64,000 bases of DNA from JAAEPI01 sp965212145 (lineage in GTDB: Bacteria > Bacteroidota > Bacteroidia > Cytophagales > Cyclobacteriaceae), in assembly GCA_965212145.1 (NCBI GenBank), contig CBDBUY010000010.1:124001-188000 (forward strand), in the 5' to 3' direction. Positions 1 to 8,939 of the stretch are shown piece after piece. The notes under the pieces are model-generated. The model was not told where the DNA came from. It searched no databases and saw only the letters and a list, made by a program, of their open reading frames with translations. Within the stretch, counting starts at the first letter, position 1, and each line of letters starts with the position of its first letter. The translations under genes and the position numbers were made by a program.

Positions 1-771
1 TTTCAATTGTGCTAGAACCAAAGCAATTGTGGTGAGAATCAGCACGGATGGCACTTCCCAATTCCATAATTTGGTCCATTCGGACAATAGGTCAGATAAG
101 AGCAGTGCCGCAGCTCCAATGAAAAGCATGAGAGCGAGATTCATTGGATTCAAATGCTCTCGATCCTCATGGTCTAAATAAGATTTTCCCGGAACCTTTA
201 AGATCGGATTTGGTTTGATCTTCATCATTATTGCCGGCAGGCTAAGCGTTATCATCATCCAGACGGCCGTTACGATGTTGTCAGCCACTACTACACCAGT
301 ATAAATCGCGCCTTCTCTGAGTATTCCATAATGAAGCGCCACAGCATTGAAATTGGCGCTACCTCCCGTGTACGTACCGGTCATCATCCCCGCTATCGCC
401 GCATAATTTTCACCAAAAACTTGCTGATAGTCGATGGCTTGAAGTGCTACTAATACTCCAATCATGGTGCCCATGGAGCCCAGACAAAATGCCACCAGCA
501 TTGGAATACCGGCCTTTCTTAGTTCCTTCAAATTGACACCTAGCAAAAGGAAAAATATGCTAGCCGGGGCGACATACTTGAAAATCTGATTGTAAACCGG
601 AGATGAATTAGACGCAGAGGGAATCAAGCCAGCATTGGCGAGGATTGCCCCCAGAATAATGACCAAAAGAGAACTACTTATGTGCTTCAGAAAGGTTTTC
701 TTGCAAAGCCATTCGCTAACGAAAATCAGCGCAAACAGGACAGTCAGAATGTAAAGGGAATTCTGAATCAT
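1..771 (-). CDS. DUF819 family membrane protein, 3' end outside window
   Basis: I translated this open frame from the ATG at 771 to the window edge; 257 codons are visible and no stop is reached. The product is strongly hydrophobic, with segments near residues 5-20, 33-52, 63-82 and 90-112 and more towards the end. A Gly/Thr-rich stretch reading MMTGTYTGGSANF lies near residue 130. This layout and motif fit the DUF819 (YjcL-like) family of inner-membrane proteins, whose substrate is not established. The upstream gene on this strand ends 88 bases earlier behind a terminator, so this gene is probably transcribed separately. The family call rests on motif recognition only. Confidence 0.75.
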   Translation of the reverse strand, partial: MIQNSLYILTVLFALIFVSEWLCKKTFLKHISSSLLVIILGAILANAGLIPSASNSSPVYNQIFKYVAPASIFFLLLGVNLKELRKAGIPMLVAFCLGSMGTMIGVLVALQAIDYQQVFGENYAAIAGMMTGTYTGGSANFNAVALHYGILREGAIYTGVVVADNIVTAVWMMITLSLPAIMMKIKPNPILKVPGKSYLDHEDREHLNPMNLALMLFIGAAALLLSDLLSEWTKLWNWEVPSVLILTTIALVLAQLK

Positions 772-810
772 GAATCGGCAAGATAATCAATGACCAAAAT
801 CATCGGAGAC

Positions 811-838
811 AAAAAAAGCCCGACAAACGCCAGGCTTT
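811..838 (-). terminator. Rho-independent terminator of the outer-membrane-like gene
   Basis: On the minus strand AAAGCC pairs with GGCTTT around a loop and is followed by a run of seven T. It lies just past the stop codon at 859. Confidence 0.7.
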
Positions 839-858
839 CAGAAGTTTTTGATCTTCCC

Positions 859-1407
859 CTAGAATCCAAAGGCAAATCCTGCCCGGATCGACAAGGGGGA
901 AGCGTAAGGCTGAGGAAGTTCATTTGGATCGTATAGTACGTTGTAAAGTGCCAACAAGAAGAAGCCCGCATTTCTCCCAACGTTTTCTTGGTAGCCACCT
1001 CCAAGCCAAAGGGCATTGTAGCCATCTCTTTCGGTGGTCAGGTTTCCTTCTGAGTCCACGCCTGTGGCGTACTCGTAATTTAAGTATTCAAACTCCGCAT
1101 GCGCAAAATATTCATCGATCTGAAATCTTGTGAACGGTGCAATTCCATAGTTGCTATAACTCGCCTTACCGAAACTGGTATTCGTGCTCACATACTGATA
1201 AGTGAAACTAGTCCCAACGGAAAACGGATCGGTGATTTTATATCCGACCAACGGACTGGCGCTAACTGAGGTGTGATCTGTACCAATACTCAGCCCAAAA
1301 CCGCCTCCGAAGTACCACTTGTCCATTCCGCCTCCACCACTTCTATACTGGGCCTCAGCAAACTGAACCATCCCGAGAATACAGGCAAATACGAATAACT
1401 TTCTCAT
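859..1407 (-). CDS. Small outer-membrane beta-barrel-like protein
   Basis: This is a 182-residue protein with a clear signal peptide ending in a FAEAQ-type cleavage site near residue 20, followed by a Gly cluster. The rest is rich in alternating aromatic and polar residues (for example SVSASPLVGYKITDPFSVG) and ends in the aromatic FAFGF, as expected for a beta-barrel inserted by BamA. I chose the ATG at 1407. The frame can be extended to a TTG at 1440, but that would overlap the divIC gene and place charged residues before the signal peptide. It lies 10 bases after divIC and may be read through from it. No specific function can be assigned. Confidence 0.7.
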   Translation of the reverse strand: MRKLFVFACILGMVQFAEAQYRSGGGGMDKWYFGGGFGLSIGTDHTSVSASPLVGYKITDPFSVGTSFTYQYVSTNTSFGKASYSNYGIAPFTRFQIDEYFAHAEFEYLNYEYATGVDSEGNLTTERDGYNALWLGGGYQENVGRNAGFFLLALYNVLYDPNELPQPYASPLSIRAGFAFGF

Positions 1408-1417
1408 AGCGTAAGAT

Positions 1418-1723
1418 TTAGTCTTTAGTTTCTTCAACAATTATATACACGTCTTCACTATCCTTCTTCATCAGGTATTTTTCCCGAGCAAGTTTTTCCA
1501 AAGCCTCTTCATCCGTCAAAAGCGCTTCACGATCATTCTTTACTTCCAGGATTTTGTCCTCATAAAACTCCTTAGACTCCCTAAGCTCTCTATTCTTTTT
1601 AGAAAGTTTACTCTGGGTAAAGAGGTCATTGGAATCAAAAAAAAGCAACCAAAGCAAAAAGAAGAACCCTACCAGAAAGTAGAAACTCTTGAAGAACTTA
1701 GGCACTCGATCGAGAAATTTCAT
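1418..1723 (-). CDS. divIC: Septum formation initiator, FtsB/DivIC family
   Basis: This 101-residue protein has a short cytoplasmic start, one transmembrane segment near residues 14-30 (FYFLVGFFFLLWLLFF), a heptad-like coiled coil (about residues 38-75) and the family ending EEALEKLAREKYLMKK. FtsB/DivIC proteins form a subcomplex with FtsL and FtsQ/DivIB that activates septal peptidoglycan synthesis. Length and architecture are standard. It follows eno after a terminator, in the carA-eno-divIC order I associate with this phylum. Confidence 0.88.
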   Translation of the reverse strand: MKFLDRVPKFFKSFYFLVGFFFLLWLLFFDSNDLFTQSKLSKKNRELRESKEFYEDKILEVKNDREALLTDEEALEKLAREKYLMKKDSEDVYIIVEETKD

Positions 1724-1734
1724 TGGAATAAAGG

Positions 1735-1761
1735 TAAAAAAAAGAGCCGACTAGCGGCTCT
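1735..1761 (-). terminator. Rho-independent terminator after eno
   Basis: On the minus strand AGAGCCG and CGGCTCT form a perfect seven-base stem with the loop CTAGT-like centre, followed by eight or more T. It sits between the eno stop and the divIC start. Confidence 0.85.
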
Positions 1762-1767
1762 AAAAAA

Positions 1768-3042
1768 TTATTTAGCTGGGTAAACGGCTATCTCACCGAG
1801 CTCCTCTTCTATCCTCAGGAGTTGGTTGTATTTTGCCATTCTATCAGATCGGGAACATGACCCTGTCTTGATCTGTCCGCAATTCGTTGCAACAGCAATA
1901 TCGGCAATTGTGTTGTCCTCCGTCTCACCTGAACGATGGGAAACCACGGCAGTCCAACCTGCTTTGTGAGCCATTTCGATAGCTGCCAATGTCTCTGACA
2001 ATGTTCCAATTTGGTTCACCTTAATCAAAATGGAATTTGCAGCTTTCTCTTCAATTCCTCTCTGTAGGAACTTCACGTTCGTCACTAAAAGATCGTCACC
2101 TACCAATTGGCACTTATCACCAATCTTAGCGGTCAATTTTGACCAACCTTCCCAGTCGTTTTCATCACAGCCATCTTCGATGCTGTCGATAGGGTAGTTT
2201 TCAACTAAAGATGCCAGATAATCCACTTGCTCGTCGACTGATCGAATCTTTCCAGAGTCACCTTCGAATTTCTTGTAATCGTACTTTCCATCTGAGAAGA
2301 ACTCTGATGAGGCACAATCCAAAGCAATCGTCACCTCCTCGCCAGGCTTGTAACCAGCTTGCTTAATTGCAGCCAACACACTTTCCAATGCTTCTTCTGT
2401 TCCTCCGGCAAAATTCGGTGCAAAACCGCCTTCATCACCAACTGCAGTGCTCAGGCCCTTGTTATGAAGAATCTTTTTCAGGTTATGGAAAATTTCCGAG
2501 CCCATTCGCATGGCTTCAGTGAAGTTTGGCGCTCCCACAGGGCGAATCATGAATTCCTGAAACGCGATAGGCGCATCAGAGTGCGATCCTCCGTTGATGA
2601 TGTTCATCATTGGCACAGGAAGGGTTTTGGCATTTGCTCCTCCGATGTATCGGTAAAGAGACTGTCCTGTTTCCATGGCTGCAGCTTTGGCCACAGCAAG
2701 TGAAACGCCAAGAATGGCATTGGCTCCCAGCTTAGACTTGGTGTCTGTTCCATCCAATTCAATCATGGCCTGATCGATGGCATTTTGCTCATCTACCGGA
2801 TAACCGATGACTTCAGGAGCAATAAGATTATTGACATTATCAACGGCCTTCAAGACCGCTTTCCCCATATAGTGCTTACCTCCATCTCGGAGTTCAACAG
2901 CCTCATTTTCACCAGTCGATGCTCCGGACGGAACCGCTGCTCGGCCGATGAATCCATTCGTAGTAGTCACATCAACCTCAACAGTTGGATTACCTCTCGA
3001 ATCAAAGATTTGACGTGCGTGTACGCTTTCAATTACGCTCAT
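1768..3042 (-). CDS. eno: Enolase (phosphopyruvate hydratase)
   Basis: Enolase interconverts 2-phosphoglycerate and phosphoenolpyruvate in glycolysis. The 424-residue product is full length. It has the N-terminal domain (VHARQIFDSRGNPTVEVDV), the GSHSDAPIAFQEFMI segment and the signature ILIKVNQIGTLSE, which carries the catalytic lysine. The C-terminal SHRSGETEDNTIAD substrate-loop segment is also present. It starts 5 bases after the carA stop, so the two genes are very likely cotranscribed, with transcription ending at the terminator just beyond. Confidence 0.98.
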   Translation of the reverse strand: MSVIESVHARQIFDSRGNPTVEVDVTTTNGFIGRAAVPSGASTGENEAVELRDGGKHYMGKAVLKAVDNVNNLIAPEVIGYPVDEQNAIDQAMIELDGTDTKSKLGANAILGVSLAVAKAAAMETGQSLYRYIGGANAKTLPVPMMNIINGGSHSDAPIAFQEFMIRPVGAPNFTEAMRMGSEIFHNLKKILHNKGLSTAVGDEGGFAPNFAGGTEEALESVLAAIKQAGYKPGEEVTIALDCASSEFFSDGKYDYKKFEGDSGKIRSVDEQVDYLASLVENYPIDSIEDGCDENDWEGWSKLTAKIGDKCQLVGDDLLVTNVKFLQRGIEEKAANSILIKVNQIGTLSETLAAIEMAHKAGWTAVVSHRSGETEDNTIADIAVATNCGQIKTGSCSRSDRMAKYNQLLRIEEELGEIAVYPAK

Positions 3043-3047
3043 AATTT

Positions 3048-4148
3048 TTAGTTTTTTAGTAGTTCTAAGAAATCGTCAAACAAGTACCGGGAATCGTGGG
3101 GACCGGGACTTGACTCGGGATGATGTTGCACTGAAAAAGCGGGTTTATTTTTAAGTCGCAAACCCTCGACTGTCTTGTCATTTAGGTTGACATGAGTAAG
3201 CTCAGCTTCATCAGATGATTCCAATGATTCCATACTCACTGCGAAACCATGATTCTGCGAGGTAATCTCACTGAATCCGGTTTTTAAATTTTTTACTGGA
3301 CTGTTCAGACCTCTGTGTCCATGATGCATTTTGAAGGTTTCGATACCCACTGCCCTGGCCAACAATTGATTACCCAAACAAATCCCAAAAAGTGGTTTAT
3401 TGGAATCCAGGATTTCCTTCACCGTCTCAACTGCGTAATCCATTGCCGCCGGATCTCCAGGCCCATTAGACAGGAAATATCCATCAGGATTCCACTTTTC
3501 AATTTCAGAAAATTTAGTCTTAGCAGGAAACACCTTCAGTTGGCAATCACGATCCGTAAAGTTCTTGAGGATGGAGCGCTTTACGCCGAAATCCAACACC
3601 GCCACTTTCTTACCAGAGTTGCCTTCGCCCAAATCGTACGCTTTCTTTGATGTAACCTCAGATGAAAGTTCAAGGGAGGCCATGTCTGGCACTTTGTCAA
3701 GCTCCTTTTGTAGTTCTGCCACTTCAAAAATCTCAGAGGAAATGATCGCGTTCATCGCTCCAGATTGTCTGATATGCCTCACGAGCTTTCGTGTATCCAC
3801 ACCACTGATTCCGACAGTGTTTTGCTTATTCAAAAAGTCATCCAGACTACCTTCAGCTGCTGGTCGGCTGTGACCTTCACTAAATTCATTAACCACTAAG
3901 CCTTTAATGGATGTATGATTCCACTCATTTTCATCCTGATGTACACCGTAGTTTCCAATGTGCGAGACAGTATTGACGATTATTTGACCGAAATAGGATG
4001 GATCCGTGTAGATTTCCTGATAGCCGGTCATTCCAGTATTGAAGCAAATTTCTCCACCAGATGTTCCTTCTTTTCCAATGGAGAGACCTTCATAAATAGA
4101 GCCATCCTGAAGGAGAAGGACAGCTCTTTTCTTGGTAGGTGTTTTCAT
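3048..4148 (-). CDS. carA: Carbamoyl-phosphate synthase small subunit
   Basis: CarA is the glutaminase subunit that hydrolyses glutamine and channels ammonia to CarB for arginine and pyrimidine synthesis. The 366-residue protein has the small-subunit N-terminal domain (ALLLQDGSIYEGLSIG-like, GEICFNTGMTGYQEIYTDPSY) and a class I glutamine amidotransferase domain. That domain carries the nucleophile Cys in GICLGNQLLA and the catalytic His in VQHHPESSPGP. The frame extends to a TTG at 4157, but the ATG at 4148 gives the usual family start. A TAnnTTTG box lies only 6 bases upstream of that ATG. No carB is present in this window. Confidence 0.96.
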   Translation of the reverse strand: MKTPTKKRAVLLLQDGSIYEGLSIGKEGTSGGEICFNTGMTGYQEIYTDPSYFGQIIVNTVSHIGNYGVHQDENEWNHTSIKGLVVNEFSEGHSRPAAEGSLDDFLNKQNTVGISGVDTRKLVRHIRQSGAMNAIISSEIFEVAELQKELDKVPDMASLELSSEVTSKKAYDLGEGNSGKKVAVLDFGVKRSILKNFTDRDCQLKVFPAKTKFSEIEKWNPDGYFLSNGPGDPAAMDYAVETVKEILDSNKPLFGICLGNQLLARAVGIETFKMHHGHRGLNSPVKNLKTGFSEITSQNHGFAVSMESLESSDEAELTHVNLNDKTVEGLRLKNKPAFSVQHHPESSPGPHDSRYLFDDFLELLKN

Positions 4149-4154
4149 TGACCG

Positions 4155-4162
4155 CAAAAATA
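4155..4162 (-). promoter_or_regulatory. Bacteroidota -7 promoter element of carA-eno
   Basis: The minus strand reads TATTTTTG, an exact match to TAnnTTTG, followed by CGGTCA and the carA ATG. The expected -33 region has no clear TTTG. The start codon is so close that the transcript would be leaderless or nearly so. Confidence 0.55.
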
Positions 4163-4215
4163 GGACAAGGAAACCTTAGAGGCGAACTAATTTGACATTA
4201 TCAAATTGACAACTT

Positions 4216-7200
4216 CTATTCTTTTATGATTTTTCCGGAAATCACTTTATCTCCCATTTCCAGATTAAGAATATAGAGCCCTTCTTGCAAGGAATTTATA
4301 TCGAATAGCCTTCTCAGGGACAATGTAGTTTTTTCAGTAGTCATTCTTTTGATGAGTTTTCCTGACTCCAAAGAATACACTTCAATTTGTACCGTTCCGA
4401 AATAGTCATTTATTAAATCCAGATTCAAGGTATTCTTGACAGGATTCGGAAAAACTTTGATGCCATTCTTTTCCATTGTCCCAATGCCCAAAGCATCAGA
4501 TGGGTCATCTAAAATATTTATCGAAAATGGCCTGGAAATCACATGGCCTTCTGAATCTTCAGATAGAACCACAATAGTGTAACTTGTTTCTAGTTCGAAA
4601 TCAAAGACCTCAGCTGAAAGTAACTGATCCTCATTTATCGAAAATTTGTCAGCCGATGTGCTGGTACTTAACGAATAAGAATGTACCGCATCGTCTACAT
4701 CGATTGTCGTGAAAGTGCCAACTAAAGCACCCACGGATAGATTCTCCATAATCTCGTCTGAATCTAATGTGATATCAGTAGGTGGAAGATTCGGAGACGT
4801 AATTCTAAAATTGTCCAAGGCAAACCCTTCATCATCCACTGCCTCATCCGATTTAAAAATAAAAGCGAATTGGACCCCACTCTCAGTCGTTAAAAAGGAG
4901 ACATCAATAGTGGCTTCAACAAAAGAGCCATTCGTACTGCCTTGCCATGCATTATGTCCGAATACATTGGCATTTCCCGGATACCAATTGGCCGTGTTAC
5001 TGTCATCAAACAATACGGTAAAACCAGAGGAATTACTAGTTCTATAGCCCAAAACCACTCCATCCCAATCGGATTCAATACTGTAATTAATATCAAAGGA
5101 GATTGATGCACTTGTTAACCCAGTCAGATCAAAATAAGGACTGGTCAAAACAGCGGCATGGTTGTTTGGGTAGTTTCCATCCAAATCCGTCATCCAAGCG
5201 GCATTTCCATCCGACACGGAGGAAAGGTTAGTTTGAGATGGCACACCTCTTTCCCAAATGCCTGTTCCCGTCCATTCATCCGACGAATCTTCAAAACTCG
5301 TTGCGTACGGAAATGATGATAGCGGAACGATGCTCTCTATCTCCTTTTCGAAACTGTTATTTCCTGTTTCTTCATCGCCAGTGAGTTCAACCTCAACTCT
5401 CAAAGTATAAATTCCAGCGCTGCTGAAATTCACTTGCTGTGAAAAAGTATGCGTGTATGAGTCTAAGGTCTCAATCAAAGATGTTACTTGGTCGGTTACC
5501 ACAAGGGCATTGTTTACATACAAAGAAAGATCGTACTGATTTTGAGCCGACATCCCACTATTTACCACGACGGCTTCAACTGATTCCTCCCCTAACACAC
5601 CAGAGACAGGTGAGGAAATGGTAGTAACAGTGAGGTCATTTTGCAGTACATTTTGAATCTCATAGGTGTTACTGACTATGCCATTTCCATGCGTTCCCGC
5701 TGCAATGAATCCATCAAGCTTTGTTGCAAAATGCTCGACAACAACGCTTCCTATATTATTTGGATCTTCCTGTACCCAAATGGTGCTCAACCCGTTTAAC
5801 TCTTGGACGGAGAACAAACCAGAGCTTGTTCCCACAAAGTAATGATCGCCATTTCCTATAATGGCTGCCGTACGTACAGAAGGACCACTGCCAGATCCAT
5901 CTGAGTTTTCTTCCAAATTACCGGAAATATCAATCCACGTTTCGCCTCCATCAGTGGTATGAAATACACTTGGGATCGAGTAGTTTGAATAGCAGATCAT
6001 TATTTCATTTGCATTGTAAGGATTCACTGCAACTCCTGATATGTATCCCACTGGAAGATTGGATCCTGAAATGTTGGTGATAATGGGATCTCCTGCCGGG
6101 TCATTGATTTTAATCACTTGCCCACTGGACGTCCCCAGAATAACTTGGTTGAAATTGGTCACCCCAATTTCGCTAATCACCCCACTCGCACCTAAATCGA
6201 TCTCAGTCCAGCCTGTAGTAGAGGAACCGGAAAGCGCTTCAGTATTGACGAACAAGCTAGGGGCACCTCCCAGATAGAAAATATTATCATCTATAGGATC
6301 CAGATAAAAAGGAGTGATGAAAAGGCTCGTAGAATAACCAGATGCCGGAGCGAAATTGAAAAAACCGGTAGGTGAATGACTGGAAGCACTAGGATAGGTA
6401 ACCCTGTAAATATTAGCATTTTGGGAAGACATCCAGCGAGTGGTGCCATCCGAACTGAATGCACTATAGGCTCCATCACCGCCATACTGATCAGTCCAAG
6501 TGAATCCAGGGTCTGTCGAGGTGGTCAGCCAGGTGCTGTTGTCTTGAAAACCTGACATGATCTGATCGCCGGGTCCAACAGAAATCGCATAACTCTGCGA
6601 GGTAAGGTATCCATTGTTTTTCCATATCCAGTCGACGGTCTCATTGTTCCCATTCTCCGTTACATCTCGGACGTCAAGGGTCAGTTGCACTCCACCGTCA
6701 TTTCCCGAAAGTGCCTTATCCTCGGAAAGAAATACGAACGAATGTTGATCAGGATGCTGATTGGTATAAAGGCCGTATGATTGATTGGTTGCAGTATAAC
6801 CTCCAATCCAACTAGTATTGGTTGTTGTAGAAAATCCATCTGTGGATGCAAAAAGGTTTGTGCCGCCTATGATTACAAAATCTTCATCATCCGGCTTAAC
6901 CTTAATAAGCAAGTCATATCCTCCTTGACTATTAAAATTTCCTGTCAATCCACCAAGCTGAGGAATCTGGTTAGATCGGTCCTCCCAGTTTCCGATTCCA
7001 TTTTCATCAAAATCATCAGAACGATCATACCTCCAGAGCAGGTGTCCACTCGAGTGATTATCATCCAAGCCAATTACATATAAAATATTCTCATTGCCAG
7101 GAGCAAGGGCCACTTCCTTCCTCCTTCCTCCGACTCTCGGAAAACTCGGTTCCTCGGATGTAATTTCTGTCCAGTTTGTGCCGTTATCCTCTGACTCCCA

Positions 7201-7974
7201 TATGCCATTGCTAGCGATTGAAGCATAGATAATGCCCGAGCTGGATACGGTAACATCTGTCCATGTACCTTCAGGCTTATCCAGTATTTCTTCAAAAGTC
7301 ATTCCACCATCCTCCGATTGACTAATACCGCCATAATTCGCGACGATGATATTTCCGTTTACACGATTAACAACTACTTCATAATTGTAATCAAAATCAT
7401 GATCGAATGACTCGGGTATATTGGTCGAAGTACTTGGAAGTAAACTCCACGTAAGTCCACCATCGGTTGATTTGAAAATTCCATCTCCTCTATATGGGGC
7501 ACCTGAAGCGCCTGCGGAGTTACCCGTGATCTCACCCGTCCCGTAGTACCAAGTGTCTTCGTGTCCTGCCCGAGTATCCTGAGCGATACAGCTCACGCTC
7601 TGTAATGCATTCGCATCCGTCACTTTCGTCCAAGAATCCCCTTGGTCAACACTTCGCCAGAGCCCACCAGAAACACCACCTGCTAGAATGACATTTTCGT
7701 CACGCACGTCGACGGCTAACGCTCGCGTCCGGCCTCCGACGTTGTACGGCCCTCTATTGATCCATGAGGAACTAGTTCTATGTTCATTCGTAGAAAAATT
7801 CTTCTCCATAAAGGCGTGTTCCTTTTGGAAAACACCAGAGGGTATTTTCTTTGTTTTAGGATTCTGAAGTCTCAATAGCTCGAAATCAAATCTAGCTTGA
7901 GGATCATCTTTGCTCTCTTGTGCAGAGAGATTAAAAATGATCAATGAAAGAAGTATTAAAATGATATGCTTCAT
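4216..7974 (-). CDS. Secreted multidomain beta-propeller protein with T9SS sorting domain
   Basis: This 1252-residue protein starts with a signal peptide (about residues 1-18, ending LSAQE). The first ~800 residues hold sortilin/BNR-type repeats with recurring SxDxGxxW motifs (GGLWRSVDQGDSWTKV, IFKSTDGGLTW, ISQSEDGGMTF). A CARDB-like beta domain follows (near NDLTVTTISSPVSG), then a jelly-roll/MAM-like domain (SFEDSSDEWTG) and a cadherin-like domain (PPTDITLDSDEIMENL). The C-terminus is a type A T9SS sorting domain with the VFPNPVKNTLNLDL motif and a short basic end. It is therefore predicted to be exported across the outer membrane and anchored or released. The substrate is unknown. It interrupts the usual neighbourhood of rplQ and carA. 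Confidence 0.88.
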   Translation of the reverse strand: MKHIILILLSLIIFNLSAQESKDDPQARFDFELLRLQNPKTKKIPSGVFQKEHAFMEKNFSTNEHRTSSSWINRGPYNVGGRTRALAVDVRDENVILAGGVSGGLWRSVDQGDSWTKVTDANALQSVSCIAQDTRAGHEDTWYYGTGEITGNSAGASGAPYRGDGIFKSTDGGLTWSLLPSTSTNIPESFDHDFDYNYEVVVNRVNGNIIVANYGGISQSEDGGMTFEEILDKPEGTWTDVTVSSSGIIYASIASNGIWESEDNGTNWTEITSEEPSFPRVGGRRKEVALAPGNENILYVIGLDDNHSSGHLLWRYDRSDDFDENGIGNWEDRSNQIPQLGGLTGNFNSQGGYDLLIKVKPDDEDFVIIGGTNLFASTDGFSTTTNTSWIGGYTATNQSYGLYTNQHPDQHSFVFLSEDKALSGNDGGVQLTLDVRDVTENGNNETVDWIWKNNGYLTSQSYAISVGPGDQIMSGFQDNSTWLTTSTDPGFTWTDQYGGDGAYSAFSSDGTTRWMSSQNANIYRVTYPSASSHSPTGFFNFAPASGYSTSLFITPFYLDPIDDNIFYLGGAPSLFVNTEALSGSSTTGWTEIDLGASGVISEIGVTNFNQVILGTSSGQVIKINDPAGDPIITNISGSNLPVGYISGVAVNPYNANEIMICYSNYSIPSVFHTTDGGETWIDISGNLEENSDGSGSGPSVRTAAIIGNGDHYFVGTSSGLFSVQELNGLSTIWVQEDPNNIGSVVVEHFATKLDGFIAAGTHGNGIVSNTYEIQNVLQNDLTVTTISSPVSGVLGEESVEAVVVNSGMSAQNQYDLSLYVNNALVVTDQVTSLIETLDSYTHTFSQQVNFSSAGIYTLRVEVELTGDEETGNNSFEKEIESIVPLSSFPYATSFEDSSDEWTGTGIWERGVPSQTNLSSVSDGNAAWMTDLDGNYPNNHAAVLTSPYFDLTGLTSASISFDINYSIESDWDGVVLGYRTSNSSGFTVLFDDSNTANWYPGNANVFGHNAWQGSTNGSFVEATIDVSFLTTESGVQFAFIFKSDEAVDDEGFALDNFRITSPNLPPTDITLDSDEIMENLSVGALVGTFTTIDVDDAVHSYSLSTSTSADKFSINEDQLLSAEVFDFELETSYTIVVLSEDSEGHVISRPFSINILDDPSDALGIGTMEKNGIKVFPNPVKNTLNLDLINDYFGTVQIEVYSLESGKLIKRMTTEKTTLSLRRLFDINSLQEGLYILNLEMGDKVISGKIIKE

Positions 7975-8070
7975 GGACTGGGGAAATATTCTGGATTAAT
8001 TGAAGCCGCAAATAAGTAAATAAATTGCAGAATTTCAGAAAAATGGCTACCTAGCAATTTTGGTTGATAG

Positions 8071-8277
8071 ATGACTAAAAGTAATAAACCCAAATATCTC
8101 GCTGATTGGAATCAAAAGCCTGGCACGATCAGCAAATCCGAGAATGAAATTCGAATTTATCCACATGACTTAATCGCTCTAGTTCATAAGAAGAAAGGAC
8201 TGGATCAAGCCGGTAAGCTTGCGACGAAGTTGCTAACCAAGAAATATGATAAGATATTTGAAGATTTAAAGGCATAA
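8071..8277 (+). CDS. Small basic protein of unknown function
   Basis: This 68-residue open frame has an ATG start and its own terminator directly behind the stop. The product is hydrophilic and lysine-rich, without a signal peptide or membrane segment. It has a central DLIALVHKKKGLDQAGKLATKLL stretch likely to be helical. I do not recognise a family. It is the only plus-strand gene in the first 38 kb and sits between the convergent rplQ end and the divergent T9SS protein gene. Plausible codon use and the shared terminator favour a real gene. Confidence 0.6.
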   Translation: MTKSNKPKYLADWNQKPGTISKSENEIRIYPHDLIALVHKKKGLDQAGKLATKLLTKKYDKIFEDLKA

Positions 8278-8306
8278 AAAAAGCCAACCTCACGGTTGGC
8301 TTTTTA
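8275..8306. terminator. Bidirectional terminator between the small gene and rplQ
   Basis: AAAGCCAACC and GGTTGGCTTT form a ten-base stem around a short loop, with A-run on one side and T-run on the other. It can therefore stop both the plus-strand small gene and the minus-strand ribosomal operon. Confidence 0.9.
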
Positions 8307-8326
8307 ATGCTATACACTGAAATGTT

Positions 8327-8935
8327 TTATTTCTTTTCCTCTTCTTCAGAAGAGTCTGAACTTTCATTTTCATCCGCTTTAGCTTCGGGCTCTTCGGTGG
8401 CAACTTCAGCTTTCACTTCCTCTACTTCTTCAGCAACCGCTTCCTCGGCCTTCACTTCCTCAGGAGTTTCCTCCTTCACTTCAGCTGGTATTGTCTCGGC
8501 AGTGGATTCATCCTTCTTCTTTCCACCTCTTCTGGATCTTCTGGATTTTTTAGCTGGCTTGTCTTCAAGCATCAACTCATTGAAATCCACTAGCTCCATC
8601 ATGCACATCTCAGCACTGTCACCGTATCTGGTCTCAGTCTTGATGATGCGCGTGTAACCACCAGGTCTAGTAGCTACTTTCTCAGCAACCGAACCAAATA
8701 GCTCAGTTACTGACTCTTTATCCTGAAGGTAAGAGAATACCACTCTTCTAGAATGGGTCGTATCTGACTTAGCCTTGGTTATGATTGGCTCAATATATTT
8801 CCTCAAGGCCTTTGCTTTAGCCACAGTCGTATTAATACGCTTGTGTTTGATCAGCGAAGAAGCCATGTTAGAAAGCATTGCCTCTCTATGGGCTGTCTTT
8901 CTTCCGAGGTGATTAAATTTCTTACCGTGTCTCAT
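8327..8935 (-). CDS. rplQ: 50S ribosomal protein L17 with long acidic tail
   Basis: L17 is a large-subunit protein near the exit tunnel. Residues 1 to about 120 match the conserved core (MRHGKKFNHLGRKTAHREAM, KRINTTVAKAKALRKYIEP, GGYTRIIKTETRYGDSAEM). The product is 202 residues against roughly 115-130 for short L17s. The extra ~75 residues start with a basic KKSRRSRRGGKKK segment and continue as Glu/Ala/Val-rich low-complexity sequence ending in EEEEKK. It is the last gene of the long ribosomal operon, 4 bases after rpoA, and ends at the bidirectional terminator. Confidence 0.97.
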   Translation of the reverse strand: MRHGKKFNHLGRKTAHREAMLSNMASSLIKHKRINTTVAKAKALRKYIEPIITKAKSDTTHSRRVVFSYLQDKESVTELFGSVAEKVATRPGGYTRIIKTETRYGDSAEMCMMELVDFNELMLEDKPAKKSRRSRRGGKKKDESTAETIPAEVKEETPEEVKAEEAVAEEVEEVKAEVATEEPEAKADENESSDSSEEEEKK

Positions 8936-8939
8936 TTTA

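Noticed and set aside
7975..8070. Promoter for the divergent T9SS and small genes
   Set aside because: The region has several T-rich near-matches to TAnnTTTG, but none is exact with a -33 box at the right distance.
8307..8657. Plus-strand Ser/Ala-rich open frame of 116 codons
   Set aside because: It is the reverse-strand reading of the Glu/Ala-rich tail of rplQ; low complexity and no start context.
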